A stretch of DNA of 48,802 nt from Candidatus Sabulitectum sp. (GTDB lineage: Bacteria; Fermentibacterota; Fermentibacteria; Fermentibacterales; JCC-6): NCBI GenBank assembly GCA_023139045.1, contig JAGLOJ010000022.1, positions 1-48,802 of the forward strand, given 5' to 3'. The notes below the pieces were generated by a model, which had not been told where the DNA came from, ran no database searches, and saw only the letters and a program-made list of their open reading frames with translations. A program made the translations under genes and the position numbers. Position 1 is the stretch's first letter. Each line of letters starts with the position of its first letter. Shown piece by piece: positions 1-8,711 of the stretch.

Positions 1-1
1 A

Positions 2-7
2 TATAAT
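2..7 (+). promoter_or_regulatory. possible -10 box
   Basis: A perfect TATAAT lies at the left edge of the window, about 90 bases before the chosen start of the first gene. The -35 position is outside the window, so this is only a suggestion. Confidence 0.25.
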
Positions 8-98
8 AGAAGTTGTGTTGTTGTTGGTGGAATGAAAAATGAGGAGTGGTTGTATAGAGGCTGGGAGTTCACAGGTTCAATTGAAAGGGGAATCCAAA

Positions 99-1658
99 GT
101 GTTTAAAAGAATTATTTCGCTATTGGTGATTTTGCTTCTTGGAACGGTCGGTTGTTCTCTTCTGGGGGACGTAGGTCTCAGAGCAGGAGACAGCGCTGAG
201 GGTGATCTTAATAATGGAGTGGAAATTGAGGAGCTTCTACCAAACTCTGAAGAGGTTCTTCTTGTTGCGGGTATTGCAATTGAAGATGATTGGCCCGCTC
301 TGGAATTTCCTCTTATAGCCGGAGACGGTATTTCACTGTTTGTTGAAGCCGACGATATAGATCCTGTGATGGTTGTTGTTGATGCTGAAGGTGATGTTGT
401 TGTCGTGGGCGATGACTGGGACGAAGAACTGGACGCCTTCATTTCTATGGATGTTGTGCCTGATGGAGCAAAGGTCATTGTTTTCGACATTTCCGGAGAT
501 GACGGCACATTCCTCCTGGAGCTTGAGGAAACTGACGACTACGTTTGGGTACTTGAGATAGATGAAGAAAATGAAGCTTTCATCCTTGAGAATAAGGAAA
601 ACGATCAGTGGGAAGATATTCTCTTTGATGTGGATGATCTTCACCGTGACAGCTGGGAGACATGCAGAGTTTTTCCTCTTGAGGTCAGGGGTGAGAAATG
701 GCTCAGGATCGCTGTTGAATCTGATGTCGATTGCGTGATGGCCGTTTTGCTGGTTGATGGAGATGACCTTGAGTATGTGGATTACGACGACGATACCGAT
801 GGCAGCAATCCGGTTTTCTCCGGTATGGTTGAATCAGGTGATTACATTGTTGTTGTGGATACTTACGACGGATCAGAGGATGCGGAGTTTGTGATTGAAG
901 TAACCGAGATTGATACCGACGATATGACCGTTGAAGTGCTCGATGCCGACCAGATGGATACATGGTTCTCCGGAGAGTTCCGGGAGGGTGCCTTTGTTAT
1001 GAATTACTGGCAGGAAGCCGGTGACTACTACGGTATTCATCCTGAAGAATTGGCACTGGTATTCGAATTTGAGATAGAGGAAGAGGGGGAATATGTCTTT
1101 GATGTCTCCTGCATTGATGATACCAAGATGGCCATCATCGACAATCAGGATGTAATGATAGACTACAACGATGACGGCCCCGAGGGCGTGGACCCTCAGC
1201 TTGTTCTTCAGCTTACTCCGGGCTTTTACAGTGCTATCGTGGTTCCTTTTGGTGAGAGTTTTCAGGAGTTTGTTGATTTCCGCTTCTATATGGAAACTTC
1301 CATGGTTCGCGAACAAGGATTCACACCGATGGAAGATACTTTCAGGATGCACTCGAATACCTACTGGAGTCTGCAGTTTGAGGCGGGCAATACCTATGAA
1401 ATATTTGCAGAGAGTGACATTGATCTGACTCTTACAGTTGTAGACAATGCCGGTGAAGAATACTTCAGTGACGATGACGGCGGGGATTTCAACCCGTACC
1501 TGGAGATCGAATGCACTCAGGAAAATGATGGTGCATGGGAAATTGATCTTGAGTTCTACTCAGGTGGATCTGTAAATGAAGAGGTTTACTTTGTTGCAAG
1601 ACCGATTCAGAGGAGCAGAACGGCAGGCACAAGTGCGCCAATTGAGATAGATCTGTAA
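99..1658 (+). CDS. acidic lipoprotein with repeated PPC-like domains
   Basis: Predicted lipoprotein of 519 residues, probably exported and lipid-anchored. The GTG at 99 is preferred because a purine-rich GAAAGGGG precedes it and it gives a clean signal peptide (FKR, then a hydrophobic stretch, then Cys19); an ATG at 39 would add 20 polar residues before the signal. After Cys19 the chain is very rich in Asp and Glu and shows about four diverged repeats of roughly 100 residues. Each has a strand-rich pattern, a D-x-D-rich loop and a G-x-Y/F near its end, as in bacterial pre-peptidase C-terminal (PPC-like) beta-sandwich domains. No catalytic domain is visible, so it may be a surface, calcium-binding or adhesion protein. 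The repeat assignment is by eye. It is convergent with addA across a terminator hairpin. Confidence 0.75.
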   Translation: MFKRIISLLVILLLGTVGCSLLGDVGLRAGDSAEGDLNNGVEIEELLPNSEEVLLVAGIAIEDDWPALEFPLIAGDGISLFVEADDIDPVMVVVDAEGDVVVVGDDWDEELDAFISMDVVPDGAKVIVFDISGDDGTFLLELEETDDYVWVLEIDEENEAFILENKENDQWEDILFDVDDLHRDSWETCRVFPLEVRGEKWLRIAVESDVDCVMAVLLVDGDDLEYVDYDDDTDGSNPVFSGMVESGDYIVVVDTYDGSEDAEFVIEVTEIDTDDMTVEVLDADQMDTWFSGEFREGAFVMNYWQEAGDYYGIHPEELALVFEFEIEEEGEYVFDVSCIDDTKMAIIDNQDVMIDYNDDGPEGVDPQLVLQLTPGFYSAIVVPFGESFQEFVDFRFYMETSMVREQGFTPMEDTFRMHSNTYWSLQFEAGNTYEIFAESDIDLTLTVVDNAGEEYFSDDDGGDFNPYLEIECTQENDGAWEIDLEFYSGGSVNEEVYFVARPIQRSRTAGTSAPIEIDL

Positions 1659-1677
1659 TCTGGTTATTTTGAGGAAA

Positions 1678-1703
1678 GGCCCGGGTTTGTCTCCGGGTCT
1701 TTT
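1678..1703 (+). terminator. intrinsic terminator after the lipoprotein gene
   Basis: A 7-bp GC-rich stem (GGCCCGG with CCGGGTC, one G-U pair) around an 8-base loop is followed by TTTT. It lies between the convergent lipoprotein and addA genes and directly abuts the addA stop codon at 1704-1706. Confidence 0.7.
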
Positions 1704-4532
1704 CTATACATCCTTTATTACCCCATGGTGAAGAAAGACCAGTTTTGCCCTGACTTTTTTTCCAGTAAGCTTTTCCAGCGTATTTGTGTACAGGAGTTGT
1801 TTCTCCCGGTACTCTTCAGTTTTTTTTCCAGGGTCATCCCTGTCAGTTTTGTAGTCGATAACCTCAAGAATTCCATTCCTTCGGATGAGCAGATCAATGT
1901 AGTACTGATTGCCATTCACCAGAAGAGGGTACTCTCTGCCCACTACTTCAGCGTTGTCAAGATTGAATATCTTAAAAAACTTCATAGCCAGCGCAATGGC
2001 TTCATCGGGAAATTCCAGTGAGTGATGAAGCTGTTCTTTGTTGTTGCTGAGCCAGAGGTCAGGCTCGCCAAAGTCAATGAATTCGAGAATGCCATGAACT
2101 TCTGTACCCAGACGCATTTGCTTTTCCCTGCCAACCTGAACAACGGGTAAGGATTCGGGATAGAGCAGTTTGAAACAATCCGGTGTTTTGCGGCGGATAT
2201 GCTTTTTTTCAACCACAGCTGTTTCGATGCAGGCTTCCTGGATGGATACAGCTTCATCTTTGAACAACCCGGTGGCGGCAGTCAGAGCGCTGTTCATTGT
2301 ATATGCCGGTGAACCTTCCCTTATTTTTGCCGGAATGAAGATGTCAAGTTTCGACCGCGGCCTGGTCACTGCCACGTAAAGGAGTCTTCGGTATTCAGCG
2401 CGACTTCTTGCCTTTTCTCTTTCAGAAAGAGTGTGGTAGTGTGCAGTAAGTCCGCCTGCGGTCTTGATTCCAGCAGTTAGATCTCGAGAATTGACTAATA
2501 CCGGTGGAGTTTGATTTCTGAAAGAGCTTCCGGGATTGGTAAGTATTATGTGTTTCCATGCTAATCCTTTTGCCCTGTGAATAGTGGTAAGTGTTACAAC
2601 GCCCGTGTGATTTTCCGGTGGGGCAGAGGGCTCTTCTGCGCTCATTGGCGCCCCTCCGGTAAGGGTTTCCAGCAGGAGAGCATAATCAGCGGTTCTGTGT
2701 GCTGTTTCAAGAATGTATCTAAGGTTACCCAGCCTTCTGGCAACCTGATAGCCACTTTGCTCTACAGTCGTTAGAAGACAGGTATTCCTGAACAGGGTTT
2801 CCATGAATGGTCCGGGAGGAAGGGCGCAGCTGACCAGCCTGAGCTTTCCAAGCAGTTTTTCTGCTGCCTTTATCGAATCGGGTGAGCGATTCAATGCCCA
2901 GAGTGTGATGTCTCTGTCATTTATCCCAAAAAAGATGGATCTGAATGTTTTGGCAAGAGCAAACCTGTCGGAAGGACAGAGGACGGCTCTGATAAGGCTT
3001 GCGGTGTCTTCCACCTCTTTTCTCTTATGAAAATCACGCCGGGCTTCAACTCTGTATGGAATGTCTCTTCTGTCCAGTTCCTGAACCAGTGCATCAAGGT
3101 GTGTTCCTGTTCTGAACAGGACAGCAGTAGATTCCGGGTCTTTAATCAGATCGACAATCCTCTGAGCCTGAACAACTGCCATCTCGCCTGCTGACAGATC
3201 CGGGAGCCGATGAACGGTTACGCCATCTCCCTGAACGGCATCCGATCTTGCTTCGATAGGGCTGTAATTGCAGGAGAATGACTTTTCTTCAGGTGGAACC
3301 CCGGTGAACAGCGCACTTCCAAAGGAGTTAACAAAATCAATAATAGAAATATCACTGCGGAAATTCACCACGATTGTTTCAGAGAGGGCATGGCCCTCTT
3401 CAAGTTTACCAAGAGTGTCCTTGTAGGTCTCAATATCGGCCGAGCGCCAGCCGAAAATTGATTGCTTCGGGTCTCCCACAACGGTGAGTTTCTTTTTCAG
3501 ACCGGACTGCTCCAGAAGAATGCTGAACAGCTTGACCTGAACAAGGCTTGTGTCCTGGAACTCATCGATGAAAATATGACTGAATCGTTCATTCAGTTCG
3601 CGTCTGAGCTCAATTGAACGGGAAACAGCAAGCCATGCGCGGTACAGGAGGTCGTCGAAGGAGAGCCTTGTGGGGTCACTGTCCCAGATTGCACGCATTC
3701 TGTTGGCGAATGGAATAACCAGCTTGTCTACTGCAGGAAGAAGAGGAATCATCCCGGTGTAAGCTGATATGAGTTTGACTCCGGTATCATTGTATTCTTT
3801 GAGAATTGCCTTTACCTCAGCAAGGGATTCCCTGCCTCCCCAGTTCCCGGCGGAACCACCTCTGAGGTTGATTTTTTCAGCAAATCCACCATTGATAGAA
3901 TCCCTGACTTTCTGAATCTTATCCAGAAGTTTGTCTGATCGGTTAGTGCAGAGCGGTATAAGCGATTCAATCCGGTTTTGCCAGAAGGAAGCAGTTTTCT
4001 CAAGTTCTTCTTCTGTATTTCCCAGAGGCGAGGAATCGGCAAACCAGCGGCAGCCTTCAATTTCACTGGCGATTTCCAGCAGTTTTGAACTGCCCGGTTT
4101 TTTCAAAGACTCTGCAGAGTCTCTTAGTACAGCGGGCTGTGCATCTGCCAGAAAAAGGTCCCAGTGAATCTCAAGTTCAGATTTGCTGAAGTGTCCGGCC
4201 TCAATCGAAAATTCCGGAGCACTGTCACACAGGTGAAAGTACTCGCGGAGAATTCTGGAGGCGAATCCGTGAATTGTGGTGATCCAGGCCTGATCCATGG
4301 AGTGTTTATGCCCGGGGGACAGTTTTTCTCTGATCCGCATACGGAGTTCACTGGCAGCAGCCTCTGTGAAAGTAACCACAGCAAGCTTTTCCAGAGGGAT
4401 TCCGCTTTCAACCAGTGCTTTTACCCTGTCTGTGAGAAGGGTGGTTTTGCCGGTTCCGGCACTTGCCTCAACGACCACACTTCTACTTTTTTCATTTCTT
4501 ATTGCTTCACGAACGGACTTGTCGGATATCAT
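1704..4532 (-). CDS. addA: AddA-type helicase-nuclease subunit
   Basis: UvrD/RecB-family ATP-dependent 3'-5' helicase fused to a nuclease, which with AddB processes double-strand breaks for RecA-dependent repair. Visible motifs are Walker A EASAGTGKTT (22-31), motif Ia (TFTEAAASEL), Walker B FIDEFQDTS (321-329), motif III GDPKQSIFGWR (353-363), NFRS (390-393), the motif V region TTIHRAKGLAWK and the motif VI region LLYVAVTRPRSKLD. The C-terminal PD-(D/E)XK nuclease has a GTEVHGILEFID helix, a YYIDLL strand and the D893-Y894-K895 core. At 942 residues it is shorter than Firmicute AddA (about 1,200) but keeps every core motif. Its ATG overlaps the addB stop as ATGA (4529-4532), implying translational coupling. 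The gene could also be called a RecB-like exonuclease subunit. Confidence 0.9.
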   Translation of the reverse strand: MISDKSVREAIRNEKSRSVVVEASAGTGKTTLLTDRVKALVESGIPLEKLAVVTFTEAAASELRMRIREKLSPGHKHSMDQAWITTIHGFASRILREYFHLCDSAPEFSIEAGHFSKSELEIHWDLFLADAQPAVLRDSAESLKKPGSSKLLEIASEIEGCRWFADSSPLGNTEEELEKTASFWQNRIESLIPLCTNRSDKLLDKIQKVRDSINGGFAEKINLRGGSAGNWGGRESLAEVKAILKEYNDTGVKLISAYTGMIPLLPAVDKLVIPFANRMRAIWDSDPTRLSFDDLLYRAWLAVSRSIELRRELNERFSHIFIDEFQDTSLVQVKLFSILLEQSGLKKKLTVVGDPKQSIFGWRSADIETYKDTLGKLEEGHALSETIVVNFRSDISIIDFVNSFGSALFTGVPPEEKSFSCNYSPIEARSDAVQGDGVTVHRLPDLSAGEMAVVQAQRIVDLIKDPESTAVLFRTGTHLDALVQELDRRDIPYRVEARRDFHKRKEVEDTASLIRAVLCPSDRFALAKTFRSIFFGINDRDITLWALNRSPDSIKAAEKLLGKLRLVSCALPPGPFMETLFRNTCLLTTVEQSGYQVARRLGNLRYILETAHRTADYALLLETLTGGAPMSAEEPSAPPENHTGVVTLTTIHRAKGLAWKHIILTNPGSSFRNQTPPVLVNSRDLTAGIKTAGGLTAHYHTLSEREKARSRAEYRRLLYVAVTRPRSKLDIFIPAKIREGSPAYTMNSALTAATGLFKDEAVSIQEACIETAVVEKKHIRRKTPDCFKLLYPESLPVVQVGREKQMRLGTEVHGILEFIDFGEPDLWLSNNKEQLHHSLEFPDEAIALAMKFFKIFNLDNAEVVGREYPLLVNGNQYYIDLLIRRNGILEVIDYKTDRDDPGKKTEEYREKQLLYTNTLEKLTGKKVRAKLVFLHHGVIKDV

Positions 4533-7135
4533 GATTGATATCCGCTGGGACTTTCCCTGGTATTTTCCGGGAATTTACCCTGGGCAAAAGATTCTACTAT
4601 TTCAAGAATTCTCTCTTCAAACTCGCCATTTGTGTTTTCAAGGTCGCGGTCTGTAAGAGATTTAAATGTGATTTTTCCATTACTTTCCATGTATATGTAT
4701 GCAGCCTCAGAGAGTGGAGAATAGTCGTTTTGAATGGCAAGATTTCTGTAGAAGGGAAGCTGGAACAGGTTCTTCCTGATAAGGTTATCTGCAGTAATTG
4801 CTTTGGGTTTTCCGGTTTTCAGATCAGCAAGTATGTATTCACCCTTCCGGTTTTTAAATATCAGATCAATTCTGCCACCGGCAGGCAGACCAGCTATTGT
4901 TCCCTGGAGATTTTTTTCGCTCTCAACAAAATTCCATTGCTTTTCAGCAAGTTCGGCAGACAGGCAGTTAACTCCCTTTACCAGATGCTCCATCCATATC
5001 TCTGCAAGAATTTCTGAACCGAGATGAGCGGTGAGACCCTGCTCTGTACAGATCTTTTGAACGGTGTCTGCCGGGGAACTTCCATCCTTCAGAACCTTTT
5101 CCACGCAACTGTGAACCAGAGACCCCCTGGTGAGGGGGTCGGGTTCAGATCGCACAGGAAATTCTTCTGAATCCCGGACTTTCCAGATTTTTTCAACAAG
5201 AAAAGAGAATGGATCTCGAGCATAGCTTTCCAGCTTTGTAGCACTGAGTCTGCCGGAAGAGCAGAGGCCTTTCCCGATCATTCCGCAGTGTACGGCATCC
5301 GGTGAAGGGTTCTCAGGATCGAATCTCAGTCTTTCCATCTGGCTTACTGCAGAAGATGAAAGGAAGGGAGGATTGACCGGGATGGTAAGAATGTTGACTG
5401 GGGAATCAGAGAGCTGAACCGCTTTGACCGGAGAGTCATCCCGGAGAAGAGGGGAAAGGAACGGTGAAACTGCAACAGGTCTACCGGATAAGTCAGTGTT
5501 TCTGCATACAATGGAAATTCTATCTTCTGCCGCTTCAAATAGCTGCCTCAGCAGAAAAGCCTCTTCGGTTTCCCTGGTATCCGGGGAGGGAAGTTGAAGC
5601 TGTTTTTTCACCTCGACAGGTAGCCTTGGATCATTCACAGCCGGTCTCGGGAATGCTCCTTCTTCAAGCCCTGTGAGAATCAGGGCTTTTTTCTGTATAC
5701 CTCTTGCCTTTTCGGGAGAGAGGATTGCAACACCGTCGCTGAAGGATTCCTGCAACTTAACGGGAACATCCAGTGCAACGGTAATCATTTCCCGGAACAC
5801 GGCAAAAGGTAAAATCTCCTTCAGGGTGAATGCTGCAACTGGAAGGATAGATTCCGTGAACACCGTCGGGATAGAGTTATCTGTAAGGACCGCCAGAAGC
5901 TGCACAGCTCTTCTGAGAAATTCCTCTGGAGTGGCATTGGAGGGAAGCTCCTGGAAAAAGTCTGCCAGGGTTTCCGCAAAGGGGAATCCGGTCTCCCGGA
6001 GTGACCTGAGATCGAATCTGACCCCTGATTTTGCTGCCCGGGCGGCATAAGATGCCGCGTCCGGCGTGCGATCCATGGTTATGGCACCGGTCAGGAGCAG
6101 CTTTTCTATATCACTGTGATGAAAGCGGTTATCTTTCAGGTGAAGCAATTTTAGAAGAAGGTTTCCCACAGGTAATGCTGATGCCTTCATGGTCAGGGAA
6201 ACCGTAGAAGGAATACAGGCTAGATGCATTTGTTCTGCAAGCAGCTTTGCATCATCGCCTGTGGCTATTACTGCAATATCGCGGTCTTCATATAATTTTC
6301 TCAGAGCAGCGACCTTATCAGTCACCGTTTTAGTGAATCCAACGCCGGAACCGCAGAGCAGCAGCTCTATTCCCCGTGCCTCGCCGGGAGCTTTTTCCGT
6401 GAGTAGATTTTCCGCAAACTGTGCAAGGCTGGAAAGCGGCACAGTTCCATCAACACGATAGGTTTCAGCAATACCCAGACCGGAGAGAAAACTCATTGTC
6501 CTCTTCGAAGTTTCCCGCCAGTGATGGGATGGATGCACAGGAGAAAACCAGAGAACATCGGCAGTTGCTGAGAGTGTTTTGACATATTTTCTCTGGGCGG
6601 GGTTGAGATCGTAAAAGCCATAAAACATGTATGTCTGGAATCTGTGTGTCTCCTTCGGACCTGCTGCATAAATCCGGTCAGGGGAGGCGGGGTGGAGGTT
6701 GTTTCGCAGGGTGAAGTAGGCGGTGAACTTGTGGGAAGTTCTGAGGACTTCTTTGTGAAGCCCTTTTGTGGAATGAGCAATAACACTGAAGGTGTCTGCA
6801 GATACACCCATTTCAATCAGTCTTTCAAAGAAGGCTGCGGCCGCTCTGGCACTTTCCGGCATATAACCCGCCAGGCAGGCCAGAGCAATGCGCTGAGATT
6901 CGGGAATAGAGATTCCTGTTACTGAATTGGCCAGGGTCTTTGAAAGTGCCGGAAAGCCCGGCAGAAATCTCACTCCTGCAACTTCATGTGGAATCATTCC
7001 CATGAGCTGCTTCGCAAGGGACTGCCCGGCGGTGACGACTGCAACCTTTTTCAGTTTTCCAGATTTGTTGAACTCAATCAGCCAGCTTTTTTCAAGAGCA
7101 CGCCAGTGCCCCTGGAAAATAGACCTTATGGCCAC
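4529..7135 (-). CDS. addB: AddB-like nuclease subunit
   Basis: Partner subunit of the AddAB break-processing complex, 868 residues. The C-terminal PD-(D/E)XK nuclease domain shows RGSLVHSCVEKVL, then GRIDLIF, then D771-L772-K773, with a QLPFY motif following. The N-terminal half looks like the degenerate helicase fold of AddB. The segment where Bacillus AddB has a P-loop reads AVVTAGQSLAKQ here, without GxGKT, so ATP binding by this subunit is doubtful. No cysteines occur in the last 95 residues, so the Fe-S staple of the Bacillus-type AddB nuclease appears absent. The start is a GTG at 7135 inside the end of the upstream gene (10-bp overlap), and the stop overlaps the addA start. Order eIF2B-like, addB, addA. 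Confidence 0.8.
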   Translation of the reverse strand: MAIRSIFQGHWRALEKSWLIEFNKSGKLKKVAVVTAGQSLAKQLMGMIPHEVAGVRFLPGFPALSKTLANSVTGISIPESQRIALACLAGYMPESARAAAAFFERLIEMGVSADTFSVIAHSTKGLHKEVLRTSHKFTAYFTLRNNLHPASPDRIYAAGPKETHRFQTYMFYGFYDLNPAQRKYVKTLSATADVLWFSPVHPSHHWRETSKRTMSFLSGLGIAETYRVDGTVPLSSLAQFAENLLTEKAPGEARGIELLLCGSGVGFTKTVTDKVAALRKLYEDRDIAVIATGDDAKLLAEQMHLACIPSTVSLTMKASALPVGNLLLKLLHLKDNRFHHSDIEKLLLTGAITMDRTPDAASYAARAAKSGVRFDLRSLRETGFPFAETLADFFQELPSNATPEEFLRRAVQLLAVLTDNSIPTVFTESILPVAAFTLKEILPFAVFREMITVALDVPVKLQESFSDGVAILSPEKARGIQKKALILTGLEEGAFPRPAVNDPRLPVEVKKQLQLPSPDTRETEEAFLLRQLFEAAEDRISIVCRNTDLSGRPVAVSPFLSPLLRDDSPVKAVQLSDSPVNILTIPVNPPFLSSSAVSQMERLRFDPENPSPDAVHCGMIGKGLCSSGRLSATKLESYARDPFSFLVEKIWKVRDSEEFPVRSEPDPLTRGSLVHSCVEKVLKDGSSPADTVQKICTEQGLTAHLGSEILAEIWMEHLVKGVNCLSAELAEKQWNFVESEKNLQGTIAGLPAGGRIDLIFKNRKGEYILADLKTGKPKAITADNLIRKNLFQLPFYRNLAIQNDYSPLSEAAYIYMESNGKITFKSLTDRDLENTNGEFEERILEIVESFAQGKFPENTRESPSGYQS

Positions 7136-7908
7136 TGATGCTTATCCGTCTCTTCCAGGAGCCTCCAGAGCCGTTTTCGGTCTCTTGGCATTCTGTAAGT
7201 GGAACTACCCACGATCAGTCTGATTTTATCCAGCGGTATTCTTTCGAAAAGCTCACTGTTCGGTCTGTCTCCGTAAGCTGCTTCAGTGCATGCTTTCTCA
7301 GAACCGACAACCACAATCGGTGTGATTCCTGCTTCAAGTGATTTCTCAACAATGGAAGCAGAACCAATTTTGTTCACAAAGAATGTCTGGGTAACGCAGT
7401 CGGCTCCAAGAACGGGCACTGCTCCATCTCTGATGGCGGCAGAAATTCTGGAATCAGCAATCAGTTTAACCTGAAACCCCGCACCTCTAAGAAGTTTTGC
7501 GCTTTCGCGGCCTTCCTCTCCTGGTTTGGAATGTGTCTGGCAGATCATCTCTATACGGTTTTTCCGATGCTCCATTGCCCGAAGAACACTGCCGCTGTTG
7601 GAGTGACAGAGGATGGTGTTTTTTGAGTTGGCAAGACCCTTGTAAAGCTGAATGCCCGCGGCGGATGAATCAGCTCTTACCTGTTTCTGAAGTTCCTTGG
7701 CTATTTCCTTTTGTTTGAACACCGGTACACCGCGCAACCGGCCGGCAAGATAATTCAGAGAAACCATATCTCCGGATTTTTCATGAATCAAATTCGCCAG
7801 ATCTTCGCCTTTGAGATACCCCAGTACAATATGGTTCAGCACTTTTATGTATATTCCGGACGCACCGGATGTTGGGTCGTTAGTAAGTTCGTCAAGCAGA
7901 CTACTCAT
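7126..7908 (-). CDS. eIF2B alpha/MtnA-family protein
   Basis: Member of the initiation-factor-2B-related family, which includes methylthioribose-1-phosphate isomerase, ribose-1,5-bisphosphate isomerase and archaeal aIF2B. Visible family motifs are CHSNSG (101-106), SKPGEEGRESAKLL (127-140), LGADCV with Asp170 at the position of the MtnA catalytic Asp, and VNKIGS (178-183). The Cys of the CHSNSG loop is shifted relative to the MtnA T-H-C-N pattern, so methionine salvage is not assured and a sugar-phosphate isomerase or ligand-binding role is equally possible. The ATG at 7908 is chosen because AGGAG stands 11 bases upstream; a TTG at 7932 would add eight residues. The end overlaps addB by 10 bp, so it is the first gene of the addBA transcript. 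Confidence 0.75.
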   Translation of the reverse strand: MSSLLDELTNDPTSGASGIYIKVLNHIVLGYLKGEDLANLIHEKSGDMVSLNYLAGRLRGVPVFKQKEIAKELQKQVRADSSAAGIQLYKGLANSKNTILCHSNSGSVLRAMEHRKNRIEMICQTHSKPGEEGRESAKLLRGAGFQVKLIADSRISAAIRDGAVPVLGADCVTQTFFVNKIGSASIVEKSLEAGITPIVVVGSEKACTEAAYGDRPNSELFERIPLDKIRLIVGSSTYRMPRDRKRLWRLLEETDKHQWP

Positions 7909-7934
7909 AAGAAATGAGACTCCTTTCTCCAATT

Positions 7935-8669
7935 ATGGCTCCTAATACGACAAGAAATGCCGGTCGTCAACTGCTGGTCACAAGGAATCGGTTGAGGATC
8001 GAAAAAAACCTTTCGAATAGAACGTCTCTAAAGCGGATGGAGTCTGGTCTCCTTCTTGAGCTTGGACAAAGGGATGCAGCTGTGGCTGTGGCGACATCAC
8101 TAGTTGAAGAAAACCCGGAAGGAAGCAGAGAGCGGGCCTTTCTTGCGGATGTACTTGCGCGATCCTTTTTATGGCGTGCTGCTGAAGAAGAATTCACAGA
8201 GGCTCACCGCATATGTCTCAGTACAGGGAGAGAGGATAAAGCTCTCTCCCTGGCGGCGGGTCCTCTCTTTCTGCTGGCTGAGGCGCGGGGAGATTACCGG
8301 AGATGCCTTGAGATCGCACCCATGGATGTTCTTCGCAACAGGGCTCTCAGGCTTACAGGCGAAATGCCGATTCCCTGTTCCCTTCCGTCCGTGTCTCCCT
8401 GGCGGGAAATTGCCATTCTGGAAAAGGTGCTGAGTGGTGGAAATCCGCATGTTCTGGCAGGTCTGCTGGCCGATTGGACCTGCGGAGAAGCCGAGTGGCG
8501 ATGGCGGATAGTTTTCGAGGGTGCTGCATCTGCCATTGAAGCCGGCATGAGTGCAAAACCATGGAAGAAATACATGAAGCAGACCGGAACAAAGGTACTT
8601 GATCCTCGCTACTTTATTGAAAGAAGGGATCTGAAGCGGTTGCTCGGCCGGGGTTTTGTCAGCAATTAG
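7935..8669 (+). CDS. hypothetical helical-repeat protein
   Basis: About 244 residues, with no recognised family. The middle (roughly residues 35-110) is alanine- and leucine-rich with paired helices resembling tetratricopeptide repeats (LLELGQRDAAVAVATSLVEE, then RAFLADVLARSFLWRAAEEE). The C-terminal half contains a tryptophan-rich GEAEWRWRIVFEGAASAIEAG segment. There is no signal peptide or membrane segment. The start is uncertain: ATG codons at 7914 and 7935 both lie close to the divergent start at 7908, and an ATG at 8037 is also possible. It reads toward gmd, 42 bases upstream of that gene. Probably a real gene on the basis of its length and lack of a convincing antisense alternative. Confidence 0.55.
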   Translation: MAPNTTRNAGRQLLVTRNRLRIEKNLSNRTSLKRMESGLLLELGQRDAAVAVATSLVEENPEGSRERAFLADVLARSFLWRAAEEEFTEAHRICLSTGREDKALSLAAGPLFLLAEARGDYRRCLEIAPMDVLRNRALRLTGEMPIPCSLPSVSPWREIAILEKVLSGGNPHVLAGLLADWTCGEAEWRWRIVFEGAASAIEAGMSAKPWKKYMKQTGTKVLDPRYFIERRDLKRLLGRGFVSN

Positions 8670-8711
8670 ATATCGTATTATCTTACAGGCAGTTTTCCCC
8701 GTGGTGAAAGG

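Noticed and set aside
39-98. ATG at 39 as the start of the acidic lipoprotein
   Set aside because: It would place 20 polar residues ahead of the signal peptide; the GTG at 99 has a better ribosome site and lipobox distance.
77-508. Long antisense frame in the acidic lipoprotein gene
   Set aside because: Composition (Ser/Thr/Pro-rich mirror of an Asp-rich frame) and lack of motif indicate a shadow of the real gene.
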